Positions 15,066 to 22,570 of a stretch of DNA of 30,660 nt are shown piece after piece. The position numbers and the translations under genes are program-made. The notes under the pieces are model-generated. The model was given only the letters and a program-made list of their open reading frames with translations, did no database searches and had not been told where the DNA came from. Source of the stretch: CAYRIF01 sp964424205 (GTDB lineage Bacteria > Bacteroidota > Bacteroidia > Cytophagales > Cyclobacteriaceae); NCBI GenBank assembly GCA_964424205.1, contig CAYRIF010000005.1, forward strand, positions 1-30,660, read 5' to 3'. Positions within the stretch are counted from its first letter, which is position 1, and every line of letters begins with the position of its first letter.

Positions 15066-15518
15066 TTATTTATCGTTCATTAAGTTTAGTAATTCTTGAT
15101 TAAATAGATTACTATCATTCAATTTTTTAAAGAATTGTTTATCGAAATTTTCAACAATTTCTACTGCTTTTTTTAGGTCGTCAAATCCGTTTTTGGTCAA
15201 TTCTACTGTTTTCGCTCTTGTATCTGTGTGATGTTTAGTTCGTTTTACTAAACTTTTCTTTTCAAGTGTTCTAATAACATTTGAAGTCATCATAGTGTCC
15301 ATTTTTGCGTATTGTGCTATCTCAATTTGTGTGACTTGATTATTTTGTCGATATAGCCAATATGTATTTGCTAAAATCACAAATTGAGTGTGGGTTAAAC
15401 CTATTGGTTTAAGGCTTCTTTTAATTTCTCTTTGCCAATACATATGTGCTTTGTAAAGCAAAAATCCTGTTGCCTCATTAGGCGTTTTGTAGGTGAAAAT
15501 ATTTTCTTTTTTATTCAT
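15066..15518 (-). CDS. MarR-family transcriptional regulator
   Basis: This is a 150-residue winged-helix regulator. Helices at 15-60 (FLLYKAHMYWQREIKRSL, LTHTQFVILANTYWL) lead into the DNA-binding region: VTQIEIAQYAKMDTMMTSNVI (62-82) as helix-turn-helix and KRTKHHTDTRAKTVELT (92-108) as the wing, with the D-x-R motif at 99-101. The MarR fold binds palindromic operators as a dimer and often responds to small phenolic or oxidising compounds. It is the last gene of a three-gene minus-strand operon and overlaps the EVE gene by 8 bases. The operon promoter has an AT-rich inverted repeat between its boxes, so self-regulation is plausible. Confidence 0.88.
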   Translation of the reverse strand: MNKKENIFTYKTPNEATGFLLYKAHMYWQREIKRSLKPIGLTHTQFVILANTYWLYRQNNQVTQIEIAQYAKMDTMMTSNVIRTLEKKSLVKRTKHHTDTRAKTVELTKNGFDDLKKAVEIVENFDKQFFKKLNDSNLFNQELLNLMNDK

Positions 15519-15945
15519 CTTTTAATAACATTTTTGAAGATATTAACTTAAAATCTGTTTCCAATATTTCAAATAAACCGGATCTAAAAGGATAACCCCA
15601 TTTTTGTTTATTAGGAATAAATTCCAAATCAGTAATTAACGGTCTTATTTCTGTTTCTAGACATTCTAAAAACCTTACTTTTCGTCTAAATGGTTCAAAA
15701 TTTTCAAACATTTTAACTTGATATATTTCATTGTCTGTTGCTTTTGCAATTGCTGTAAATTTTTGATAAGGTGTCTTATCTTTCATTCTATATTTTGAAG
15801 AATAAAAAATAATAAAATCGTCTTTATTTATTCGTTTTAAAGGTGCTTTTTTTCCGTGACAAGCCTGCATAATTTCCCAATCCATTCCGTTTAGAACGTG
15901 TTCTTTTGAAACGGTTACTATCCAATACTTAATAGGTCTGCCCAC
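15511..15945 (-). CDS. EVE-domain protein
   Basis: The product is 144 residues, almost entirely an EVE domain: KYWIVTVSKEHVLNGMDW at the start, then IMQACHGKKAPLKRINKDDFIIFYSS, FTAIAKATDNEIYQV and a C-terminal LEFIPNKQKWGYPFRSGLFEI. The EVE fold is related to PUA and YTH and recognises modified bases in RNA or DNA in the proteins studied. In stand-alone form its targets are mostly unknown. It begins 6 bases after the DinB-like gene and overlaps the MarR gene by 8 bases, so the three are translated together. A role in sensing damaged or modified nucleic acid is an inference from the fold. Confidence 0.85.
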   Translation of the reverse strand: MGRPIKYWIVTVSKEHVLNGMDWEIMQACHGKKAPLKRINKDDFIIFYSSKYRMKDKTPYQKFTAIAKATDNEIYQVKMFENFEPFRRKVRFLECLETEIRPLITDLEFIPNKQKWGYPFRSGLFEILETDFKLISSKMLLKDE

Positions 15946-15951
15946 TGTTTA

Positions 15952-16476
15952 TTATTTACTTAAATATTTATCAATACTATCTTTCTGTCTTAAATGATGT
16001 TTAAAGTGCATTGGAATTAGTCGAAACCATTCAGACGCATTTAGGTAAGAAAATCCAGGATGTGCTGTTTTTCCTTTTTTATCATTATTTAAGTTTTCTA
16101 ATGTGTCTTTCATTTCTTGTTTTAGTCTTTGAAAACCGTCTTCCAAGTCTTGTCTATTTTTTGGTTGTTTTGGTGTATAAGTTTCAGATGCAGGAACTTT
16201 TATTTTTATGGGTGGAAAACCATTTAGAATATTATATGCCATAAATCCTTTAAAATTTTTCTTTTTTCTTTTGTTTTCTGAGGAATTGATACATTGATTT
16301 ACTTGTTGTAAATGGTAATTTATAGTTCCATCGATCAAATGTTTGTATAACTGTCCCATTGACCAAATTTCAGTATTTTTATTTTGGGTGAGTTGGCTTA
16401 TATCATATTTATCTAATTGCTTTTCCCATTTTTTCGTGATTTTAATGAAATCGTTATATGTTTTTTGATTGTTCAT
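15952..16476 (-). CDS. DinB-like four-helix metal-binding protein
   Basis: This 174-residue protein has the DinB/YfiT layout: a helix with WSMGQLYKHLIDG holding the first histidine (H46) and a late helix NASEWFRLIPMHFKHHLRQ holding the others (near 157-161). The three histidines are the usual divalent-metal site. Family members include thiol transferases (bacillithiol and mycothiol types) and proteins of unknown function induced by stress. The middle segment has a basic stretch NKRKKKNFKG and a proline-rich TPKQPKNRQD. It is the first gene of the DinB-EVE-MarR operon, 27 bases downstream of the promoter box. The reaction is not predicted. Confidence 0.75.
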   Translation of the reverse strand: MNNQKTYNDFIKITKKWEKQLDKYDISQLTQNKNTEIWSMGQLYKHLIDGTINYHLQQVNQCINSSENKRKKKNFKGFMAYNILNGFPPIKIKVPASETYTPKQPKNRQDLEDGFQRLKQEMKDTLENLNNDKKGKTAHPGFSYLNASEWFRLIPMHFKHHLRQKDSIDKYLSK

Positions 16477-16502
16477 ATTCTCGTGTTAATATTTATAGTT
16501 TG

Positions 16503-16534
16503 CAAATATAATATATACATATATAATAAGCAAA
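16503..16534 (-). promoter_or_regulatory. Promoter of the DinB-EVE-MarR operon with an operator-like palindrome
   Basis: Read on the minus strand, TTTG (16534-16531) and TATATTTG (16510-16503) are separated by 20 bases, an exact match to the Bacteroidota consensus boxes. The start codon follows 27 bases after the -7 box. The spacer contains ATATAT-AC-ATATAT, an inverted repeat with imperfect extensions, placed where a bound MarR dimer would block RNA polymerase. AT-only sequence makes such symmetry easy to get by chance. Confidence 0.55.
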
Positions 16535-16822
16535 TTTAAAAGCCAACCTATTTATTTCGACTTGTTTTATGTGCTTTTTTGAGCCTCAAGTAATAATTTG
16601 TATAAGAAGAGTAGCCGATTTTTGAAGCAGTATTTTTCAATTTACCATTAATATTGTTGCGGACTACAATGTTGATACCTGCCAGTCAGGCAGGTTTACT
16701 GCTACTTTAGCTATAATTTTTATATAGTGTGTGTGCCTCGAAAGGTAAATATATAATAAGTTCTTTAAATACGATTATTATTTTAGAGAAAGCACAAGGG
16801 GAGCAAGTCCTTTATGAGCAGG
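16535..16822. other. Intergenic region with a second palindrome
   Basis: This region lies between the DinB promoter and the end of the aminotransferase gene. It holds the palindrome at 16677-16695. The stop of the aminotransferase is not followed by a clear hairpin with a T-run on the minus strand. No ORF with a convincing protein was seen. Confidence 0.4.
16677..16695. repeat. Palindromic element, ACCTGCC-AGTCA-GGCAGGT
   Basis: ACCTGCC (16677-16683) and GGCAGGT (16689-16695) form a perfect 7-base stem around the 5-base loop AGTCA. It has the same design as the element at 14786-14802, with the same loop length and GCC/GGC stem next to the loop. Confidence 0.45.
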
Positions 16823-17971
16823 TTAAATGTCTTCAAAACACGCCACCAACTTCTCAAAATCACTCGCTGTATTATAGACATGTGGGGAAACCCGAATGGC
16901 GCTGCCACGCAAGGATACATAAACATTTTTCTGAGCAAATTTAGCGGTGAGTTTTTCCTGATTGATGTGATCAGGTAGTCTGATGCCAAAAAGATGATTG
17001 CCACGATAAGCTGCATCCTCCACTGTATAGCCGAGGTTTGTGAGTTCATTCAAGCCATCAGTGATGAGGCTACCACAGTACTGCTGAATATTTTCGGGTT
17101 GCCATTCATTGAGCTGGTTGATGGCAGTACGTAACATAGGCACCAGGATAAAATTGCTCTGCTCACCTACAGAATAACGTCCTGCTTTTTTTTTGTATTG
17201 ATTTTGGTAATTAACTAGGTCTGCAAAGCTTTCACTATTCTTTCTGTTAATCCAGTTTTCTTCTATCGGTTTCCCACCATCAAAATACGCTCCAAAATAC
17301 GCCACACCAATAGAATACGGTCCCATCAGCCACTTGTAACCGGCACAAATCAAAGCATCGGGCTGAATTTTTGTTACATCAAATGGCAATGCTCCGACAG
17401 ATTGTGTACCATCGATAATGAGCAATGCACCTACTTCGCGGCTTCTTTTTCGGATAGCAGCCAAGTCGAATTTTGTGCCATCTGCCCAGTGCGTATGACC
17501 TATGGCAACTACTTTAGTATCAGTATTAATAGCTTCTAAAATTCGTTCATTCCATATTTTCCCTCGCTCCAATCCTGTGGGAGCTTTTACAGTAATCATT
17601 GCTGCATTGGCGTTCGCTGCTGCTACGTGCCATGGATAAACATTGCTAGGAAACTGCTCATCGACCACGATGATATTATCACCTTTTTGCAAATTTATAT
17701 TATTGGTCACCGTACTAATACCATAAGAAGTTGATGGCATAATGGCGATCCTATCTCGGTCATGGTTATTGATTAGTTGCGAAAAACTCTTTTTTAGATG
17801 CTCCATCGGCGTAAAAAAATCATCACCTGAAATCAGGTATGGCAATCTTTTTGCTTCTATGGCTTTTTTTCCGATGGCATCTACTGCTTTCAGAAGCGGC
17901 GACATGTAGGCACAATTTAGATAGGCTTGGTTTTCAGGCAAGTAGAATTTTTCTCTTTGACAGTCTTGCAT
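16823..17971 (-). CDS. Class V PLP-dependent aminotransferase
   Basis: The product is 382 residues, of the cysteine-desulfurase/isopenicillin-N-epimerase-like group of class V aminotransferases. The N-terminus YLNCAYMSPLLKAV is the usual opening, and IMPSTSYGISTVTNNI binds the PLP phosphate side. GHTHWADGTKFDL and the Asp of LLIIDGTQSVGAL contact the cofactor ring, and the lysine of ICAGYKWLMGPYSIGVAYF is the PLP-binding residue. There is no clear catalytic cysteine loop as in SufS, so epimerase, lyase or aminotransferase chemistry is more likely than sulfur transfer. It starts 4 bases after the stop of the upstream hydrolase gene on the same strand, so the two are co-transcribed. Substrate unknown. 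Confidence 0.85.
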   Translation of the reverse strand: MQDCQREKFYLPENQAYLNCAYMSPLLKAVDAIGKKAIEAKRLPYLISGDDFFTPMEHLKKSFSQLINNHDRDRIAIMPSTSYGISTVTNNINLQKGDNIIVVDEQFPSNVYPWHVAAANANAAMITVKAPTGLERGKIWNERILEAINTDTKVVAIGHTHWADGTKFDLAAIRKRSREVGALLIIDGTQSVGALPFDVTKIQPDALICAGYKWLMGPYSIGVAYFGAYFDGGKPIEENWINRKNSESFADLVNYQNQYKKKAGRYSVGEQSNFILVPMLRTAINQLNEWQPENIQQYCGSLITDGLNELTNLGYTVEDAAYRGNHLFGIRLPDHINQEKLTAKFAQKNVYVSLRGSAIRVSPHVYNTASDFEKLVACFEDI

Positions 17972-17975
17972 TTTG

Positions 17976-19013
17976 TTATTCGTTTACAAAGTATTTAGCC
18001 TTAATAGGGAAGTGGTCTGAGTAACTGACCTCTTTCAATGTCTCAAAATCTGTTATTTCTATTCCTTCACCATAAAATTGATTGTCAATTCTCAAGAAAG
18101 GTAATTTACCGTTGAAGGAAAAGTCGAATCCGTTTCCTGCATTTTCGAAGGCATTGCTTAATGCGTTTTTAAATTTGAAATAGGTATAGCTATACGGTAA
18201 TTCATTTAGGTCACCGCACATGATTATTTTATAGGGGCAATGTTGCATGTGTTCAGTTAGTTCATCTGCCTGCAGCGACCTTATAATCATGCCCCTTTTC
18301 AGTCGGTGAAATAAATCTATATAGGAATTTTGAAGCTTTTCTGCATCGGTAATATTGTTCTGGTCAATGCTCATGGATTCCAAATGAACATTATAAATCC
18401 TTAGTGTGTCGGCATTAAATTGGACATCTACAAAAATAGCAAATTTGTTTCTCCCTCTTTTAAAATTGACCACTCCTTTCTGGATAATTTTATATTTACT
18501 AAAAATAGCCAAGCCAAATTCAGCGCCTATTTGATTAACCAACAAGGGTTTGTGAAAAGAATAGTAGCCTTTATCCCTTATTTTCAAGGTAGTCGTAAAT
18601 AATTCTGATGATGGGTCATTGTAGTATTCTTGAAAGCATTTGATGTCAGAGGTATCGTTGATTGCCCATTCCATCATTTTTTTGGATGAAATAAAATTGG
18701 TATTCAGGTGTTTGTAAACATTGAATACCCGTGTATTGTAACTGAGTACGGTCAGGTTGGATTTTTCTTTTTTGGTATGAAAAGTAAGTGTTTGTAAAAA
18801 AAATGGAATGCCAAATAAAAGTGCAATAAGCGAGTAGGCGTATGTTTTTTTTCTTCTAGTGGCATGCAGCACCAAAAGGAATAAGTGAAGCGCTAGCAAA
18901 ACTGGGATTAAAAAAGAGGCAAACCCTGCAATCCAAAAAGTTTCCGGAGAGACAAAAACGCTCAGGTAGCAAAGTATCGTGAATAAGAATAGAAATTTGT
19001 AAACCAGCTTCAT
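17976..19013 (-). CDS. Membrane-anchored EEP-family phosphohydrolase
   Basis: The 345-residue product opens with three hydrophobic spans (residues 1-20, 24-48 and 55-72), then a C-terminal endonuclease/exonuclease/phosphatase domain facing the periplasm. Catalytic blocks are visible in order: LSYNTRVFN (Asn), IKCFQEYYN (metal Glu), RIYNVHLES (His), IIMCGDLNELPYSY (Asp and Asn) and YSDHFPIKA (the final Asp-His). The domain hydrolyses phosphodiesters or phosphomonoesters; this three-span form is common in Bacteroidota and its substrate is not known. The gene leads a two-gene minus-strand unit with the class V aminotransferase. Confidence 0.85.
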   Translation of the reverse strand: MKLVYKFLFLFTILCYLSVFVSPETFWIAGFASFLIPVLLALHLFLLVLHATRRKKTYAYSLIALLFGIPFFLQTLTFHTKKEKSNLTVLSYNTRVFNVYKHLNTNFISSKKMMEWAINDTSDIKCFQEYYNDPSSELFTTTLKIRDKGYYSFHKPLLVNQIGAEFGLAIFSKYKIIQKGVVNFKRGRNKFAIFVDVQFNADTLRIYNVHLESMSIDQNNITDAEKLQNSYIDLFHRLKRGMIIRSLQADELTEHMQHCPYKIIMCGDLNELPYSYTYFKFKNALSNAFENAGNGFDFSFNGKLPFLRIDNQFYGEGIEITDFETLKEVSYSDHFPIKAKYFVNE

Positions 19014-19110
19014 ATCTAAACTGTAAATTTAATTGGCAAAAGATTAGTTTCAAAGGAAATCAAGAAGTAGTCAATTGAAATTTTGATTTTTTTAGCAAGT
19101 TAAAAAACAA

Positions 19111-19118
19111 TAACTTTG
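19111..19118 (+). promoter_or_regulatory. -7 promoter box TAACTTTG of the DUF255 gene
   Basis: TAACTTTG is an exact match to TAnnTTTG, 35 bases upstream of the ATG at 19154. The nearest TTTG (19082-19085) is 25 bases away, longer than the usual 17-21, so the upstream box is weak. Confidence 0.35.
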
Positions 19119-19153
19119 ACCAAATTCAATTTTATTTTGATATCTATTACAGT

Positions 19154-21295
19154 ATGCATACAAATTTTAAATTTTTATTATTCATCATATTATTCGTAGT
19201 TGTGAATACTTCATGCGGACAAAAAAATAACACTGTGCAAGATAACACCAAACCTGAGGAACATCACGAATTTACTAATAAGCTCATTAATGAAAGCAGC
19301 CCATACCTGCTACAACATGCGCATAACCCCGTAAATTGGTATCCGTGGGGACAAGAAGCATTGGAAAAAGCAAAAAAAGAAAACAAACTTTTGCTGGTAA
19401 GTATTGGTTATGCGGCATGTCATTGGTGTCATGTGATGGAGCATGAATCATTCGAGGACTCAACGGTAGCAGCGGTGATGAATGCTAATTTTGTATGCGT
19501 AAAAGTGGACAGGGAGGAGCGTCCAGATGTGGATCAGGTGTATATGAACGCGGCACAACTAATGACTGGTAGGGGAGGATGGCCACTCAATGCTATTGCT
19601 TTACCCGATGGGAGGCCTATCTTTGCAGGGACTTATTTTCCAAAAGAACAATGGATTTCTTTGCTGAACAAAGTACAAGATTTTTATATCAATGAGCCTA
19701 AAAAAGCGGAAGATCAAGCTAAGAATGTTGTGAATGGAATCAAAGGAAGTGAGATAGTATCCATTGTCACAGAAGATGTTGGATTTAGAAAATCTGATCT
19801 GGAAGAGGTATTTACGAACTGGCATAGACATATAGACTATAAACTTGGTGGGAAGGCAGGCGCACCGAAATTTCCGATGCCAATAGGCTATGAGTTTCTG
19901 CTCAATTATTATTTTATGACTGGCGATGAACGTGCCAAAGAAGCCACGATGACCACGCTTGATCAAATGGCGCAAGGTGGTATTTACGACCAGGTGGGAG
20001 GCGGCTTTGCGAGATATTCGACAGATCAGTATTGGAAAGCACCACATTTTGAAAAAATGCTGTATGACAATGGGCAATTGGTCAGTTTGTATGCCCATGC
20101 CTATCAGGCAACAAAAAATCCATTGTACAAACGGATTGTTTTTGAAACAGTAGCATTCATAGAAAGAGAATTGATGTCTAAAGAGAATGCATTTTATGCG
20201 TCGCTGGATGCAGATAGTGATGGGGAGGAAGGAAAGTTTTATGTATGGAAAAAAGAGGAGATGGATGAAATTCTTGGAGGGGATGCGGCATTGGTGGAAG
20301 CATATTATAATGCGACAGCAAAAGGCAACTGGGAGCAAGGTAATAATATATTGCTCATAAATCCAGCGGTGAGTGATGCTGAATTTGCTAAAAAACATGA
20401 TGTTTCTGTTGAGGAATTATCTGAGAAAATAGCCAAGGGAAAAATAGTATTGCTAGCGGTAAGAGCCAAACGTGTTCGTCCAAGATTGGATGATAAAATT
20501 CTTACCTCGTGGAACGCATTAATGCTCAAGGGTTATGTTGATGCTTACCGCGCATTTGATGAGGACAAGTTTTTGAAAAAAGCATTGGAAAACGCGAATT
20601 TCATTCAGTCAAAAATGCGACAAAAGGATGGTAGTCTGAAGCGAAACTATAAGAATGGGAAAGCTAGCATCAATGGGTTTTTAGATGATTATAGTTTAGT
20701 GATGGATGCATACATCAGCCTTTATCAAGCTACATTTGACGAAAAATGGATTTTTGAAGCGGATAAATTGCTACAGTACACACTTGAACACTTTTATAAC
20801 GAGGAGAATGGTATGTTCTATTATACTTCAGATATGGATGATGCATTGATTGCCCGTAAGATGGAAATTGCAGATAATGTAATTCCTTCTTCAAATTCTT
20901 CGATGGGTAAAAACTTGTACCTGCTGGGCGAGTTTTTGTACAAGCCTGATTATGTCGAAAAAGCAAAACAGATGCTGAAAAATGTAAAGGAAAACTTACC
21001 GACAGGCATGTCTTACTATGCCAATTGGGATATTCTGATGAGTTGGTTTGTTTCTCCGCCCTATGAAGTGGCGGTGCTTGGAGAGGACGCTGAGAAAGTA
21101 AGGAAAGAATTTGACAAACACTATTTGCCCAATGCCATATTGATGGGTGGGAAGACAGAAGGAAAACTACCACTACTGGAAAGTAAACTGATGGATGGAC
21201 AAACTACTATTTTTGTCTGCCAAAATAAGTCATGTCGCATGCCAGTGACGGAAGTCCGTGAGGCTTTGAATCAAATTTTTGGTAGGAAGTTTTAG
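19154..21295 (+). CDS. DUF255 thioredoxin-domain lipoprotein (YyaL-like)
   Basis: This 713-residue protein has an N-terminal lipoprotein-type signal (hydrophobic residues 6-18, then NTSCGQ with Cys21 as probable lipidation site). The DUF255 thioredoxin-like domain follows: NESSPYLLQHAHNPVNWYPW at 47-65, AACHWCHVMEHESF with the CxxC pair C89/C92, VDREERPDVDQVYM, and GRGGWPLNAIALPDG. From about residue 220 to the end is an (alpha/alpha)6 barrel of the glycoside-hydrolase/GlcNAc-2-epimerase type (QVGGGFARYSTD, PHFEKMLYDN, ASLDADSDGEEGKFYVW, KILTSWNALMLKGY). Human SPATA20 and bacterial YyaL share the layout, but their reaction is unknown. Length and motifs look complete. It is a single-gene unit. 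Confidence 0.9.
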   Translation: MHTNFKFLLFIILFVVVNTSCGQKNNTVQDNTKPEEHHEFTNKLINESSPYLLQHAHNPVNWYPWGQEALEKAKKENKLLLVSIGYAACHWCHVMEHESFEDSTVAAVMNANFVCVKVDREERPDVDQVYMNAAQLMTGRGGWPLNAIALPDGRPIFAGTYFPKEQWISLLNKVQDFYINEPKKAEDQAKNVVNGIKGSEIVSIVTEDVGFRKSDLEEVFTNWHRHIDYKLGGKAGAPKFPMPIGYEFLLNYYFMTGDERAKEATMTTLDQMAQGGIYDQVGGGFARYSTDQYWKAPHFEKMLYDNGQLVSLYAHAYQATKNPLYKRIVFETVAFIERELMSKENAFYASLDADSDGEEGKFYVWKKEEMDEILGGDAALVEAYYNATAKGNWEQGNNILLINPAVSDAEFAKKHDVSVEELSEKIAKGKIVLLAVRAKRVRPRLDDKILTSWNALMLKGYVDAYRAFDEDKFLKKALENANFIQSKMRQKDGSLKRNYKNGKASINGFLDDYSLVMDAYISLYQATFDEKWIFEADKLLQYTLEHFYNEENGMFYYTSDMDDALIARKMEIADNVIPSSNSSMGKNLYLLGEFLYKPDYVEKAKQMLKNVKENLPTGMSYYANWDILMSWFVSPPYEVAVLGEDAEKVRKEFDKHYLPNAILMGGKTEGKLPLLESKLMDGQTTIFVCQNKSCRMPVTEVREALNQIFGRKF

Positions 21296-21297
21296 TG

Positions 21298-21610
21298 TTT
21301 TACCATATAAGCCATATAAGTTGGGTTAAGAGTTTATAAGTGTGTTGTTCTTAATTCTTATATGACCCTTATATGTTTCAAAAAAACAGGGAGTAGTTAT
21401 TTTACCATATAAGCCATATAAGTTGGGTTAAGAGTTTATAAGTGTGTTGTTCTTNNNNNNNNNNNNNNNNNNNNNNNNNNNNNNNNNNNNNNNNNNNNNN
21501 NNNNNNNNNNNNNNNNNNNNNNNNNNNNNNNNNNNNNNNNNNNNNNNNNNNNNNGTTTATAAGTGTGTTGTTCTTAATTCTTATATGACCCTTATATGTT
21601 TCAAAAAAAA
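21298..21610. repeat. 102-base tandem repeat interrupted by an assembly gap
   Basis: An ~89-base core (first copy 21298-21386) plus a 13-base spacer recurs at 21400, an exact 102-base period. The second copy breaks off at 21454, then 100 N follow (21455-21554), then the later part of a third copy (21555 to about 21610). Each core has CATATAAG-C-CATATAAG (21304-21320) facing CTTATATG-ACC-CTTATATG (21357-21375), so it can fold into a long hairpin, with an inner TTAAGA/TCTTAA pair. The 21 bases before the gap and the 21 after it are identical, so the true number of copies is unknown. Confidence 0.9.
21455..21554. other. Assembly gap (100 N)
   Basis: Exactly 100 undetermined bases is the usual placeholder for a gap of unknown size. 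Keeping the 102-base register would need 81 bases, or 81 plus multiples of 102, or an overlap of 21 bases. One hundred fits none of these, so the length is nominal. Confidence 0.98.
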
Positions 21611-21685
21611 TAAAGTTTTTTTCAAGATTAATAACCCATGTCAGTTATTGCTACTAATCACCCTCTTTTTAAAGGTATCAATACT

Positions 21686-21693
21686 TAGTTTTG
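21686..21693 (+). promoter_or_regulatory. -7 promoter box TAGTTTTG of the lectin gene
   Basis: TAGTTTTG matches TAnnTTTG exactly, 48 bases before the ATG at 21742. I see no good TTTG at the expected distance upstream, only a T-rich stretch near 21664-21670. Confidence 0.3.
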
Positions 21694-21741
21694 AATATTA
21701 CTTTTTTTAAAACAAATTTTTTAACATACAACACCACAACC

Positions 21742-22194
21742 ATGGGAGCAATAATTCCTCGAAAAGTAGTATCATTTGATACTTGGCAAAAAGGCATCGC
21801 AATTCATGCAGGATATTCTGTATTTGTTCATTACAAAAGCGGAGAATGGAACATCAATCCATCAAAGCACGGAGATAAAAAATACGGACCAGAAGGCAGT
21901 CAAGTAGATGCAGCAAAAGACACTTATCCACTGCCTGGAAAGAAAGAAGGATGCCTATTGGGGCGCTTGATTTTTCCAAAAAACAAAGTTAATAATTCTG
22001 ATTTGCGTATACGATTAGATAACTTAAACCAATTAAATGGTGCGAATGCTGACGTAATCTTTGGTATAGAGCGGGAAGGATTATTGATTCCAAAAACGGA
22101 CTATCCAAAAGTATTACAATTAAGATGCAATGACATTGACACTGGAATTTTTGATAATGAAGGTGTTTTGGAAATGGAACTGGAGATTTGGTAG
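21742..22194 (+). CDS. LecA/PA-IL-like lectin-fold protein
   Basis: The product is 150 residues from the ATG at 21742; the open frame begins earlier at a codon I do not believe. It resembles the galactose-binding lectin PA-IL of Pseudomonas. GYSVFVHYKSGEW precedes a KKYGPEG loop equivalent to KWGPQGD, GCLLGRLIF is the middle strand, and NDIDTGIFDNEGVLEMELEIW matches the calcium-loop block NDVPGTYGNNSGSF. The Asp, the Asp/Asn pair and the glycine of that loop are kept. There is no signal peptide, as in PA-IL. Members bind terminal galactose or related sugars through Ca2+. The gene stands alone behind the repeat region. The call rests on motif similarity, and the sugar specificity is not predicted. 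Confidence 0.55.
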   Translation: MGAIIPRKVVSFDTWQKGIAIHAGYSVFVHYKSGEWNINPSKHGDKKYGPEGSQVDAAKDTYPLPGKKEGCLLGRLIFPKNKVNNSDLRIRLDNLNQLNGANADVIFGIEREGLLIPKTDYPKVLQLRCNDIDTGIFDNEGVLEMELEIW

Positions 22195-22537
22195 GTTGCT
22201 AGATTTGTCGACTTTTTGCTTAGTGATGAATAAAAGTAGGTGGCAATCATTGGGTGAATTACGCATGCTGTAGCTGTCGATCAGTGAAGTAACTAAATGA
22301 CAACATGTCTGTTCATTCTCAAATCAGTGACAAATCTTAATGCTTGTCTTTTCAAGCACAGCAAAAAATCTAATCGCAAATTTTAGCATACTTTCAACAA
22401 TTCTATTCAATTAGGGTAAAGCCCTAATCAGGTGTAATTATAGTAGCTTTTGCAATAAATGATCGTTGTTACGGTTTAATACAAAGTGAACCTATATACT
22501 AAGAAACTAACTATCTGATGCCTGTTATGAATGTATA
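22195..22537. other. 343-base intergenic region with two hairpins
   Basis: TGCTTG (22341-22346) and CAAGCA (22353-22358) form a 6-base stem with a 6-base loop, without a following T-run. A second inverted repeat is listed at 22410-22428. TAGCTTTTG near 22443 resembles a -7 box with one extra base. No ORF longer than 29 codons looked real. Confidence 0.35.
22410..22428. repeat. Inverted repeat ATTAGGG-TAAAG-CCCTAAT
   Basis: This is a perfect 7-base inverted repeat with a 5-base loop, about 140 bases before the AsmA-like gene. It could be an operator or a weak terminator for the lectin gene. There is no T-run, so the first is slightly more likely. Confidence 0.35.
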
Positions 22538-22570
22538 TTGCAGTATTTTTACGGCTCATCCATTTGGAAA

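Noticed and set aside
19601..20398. Minus-strand 265-codon ORF
   Set aside because: It lies wholly inside the DUF255 gene on the opposite strand and has no recognisable protein features.
20730..21173. Minus-strand 147-codon ORF
   Set aside because: Antisense shadow of the DUF255 gene, with low-complexity composition.
21298..21610. CRISPR array
   Set aside because: The period is 102 bases with the whole unit repeated, not short repeats with unique spacers, and no cas gene is nearby.
21444..21710. Plus-strand ORF across the gap
   Set aside because: It runs through 100 N and repeat sequence; the protein has no meaning.
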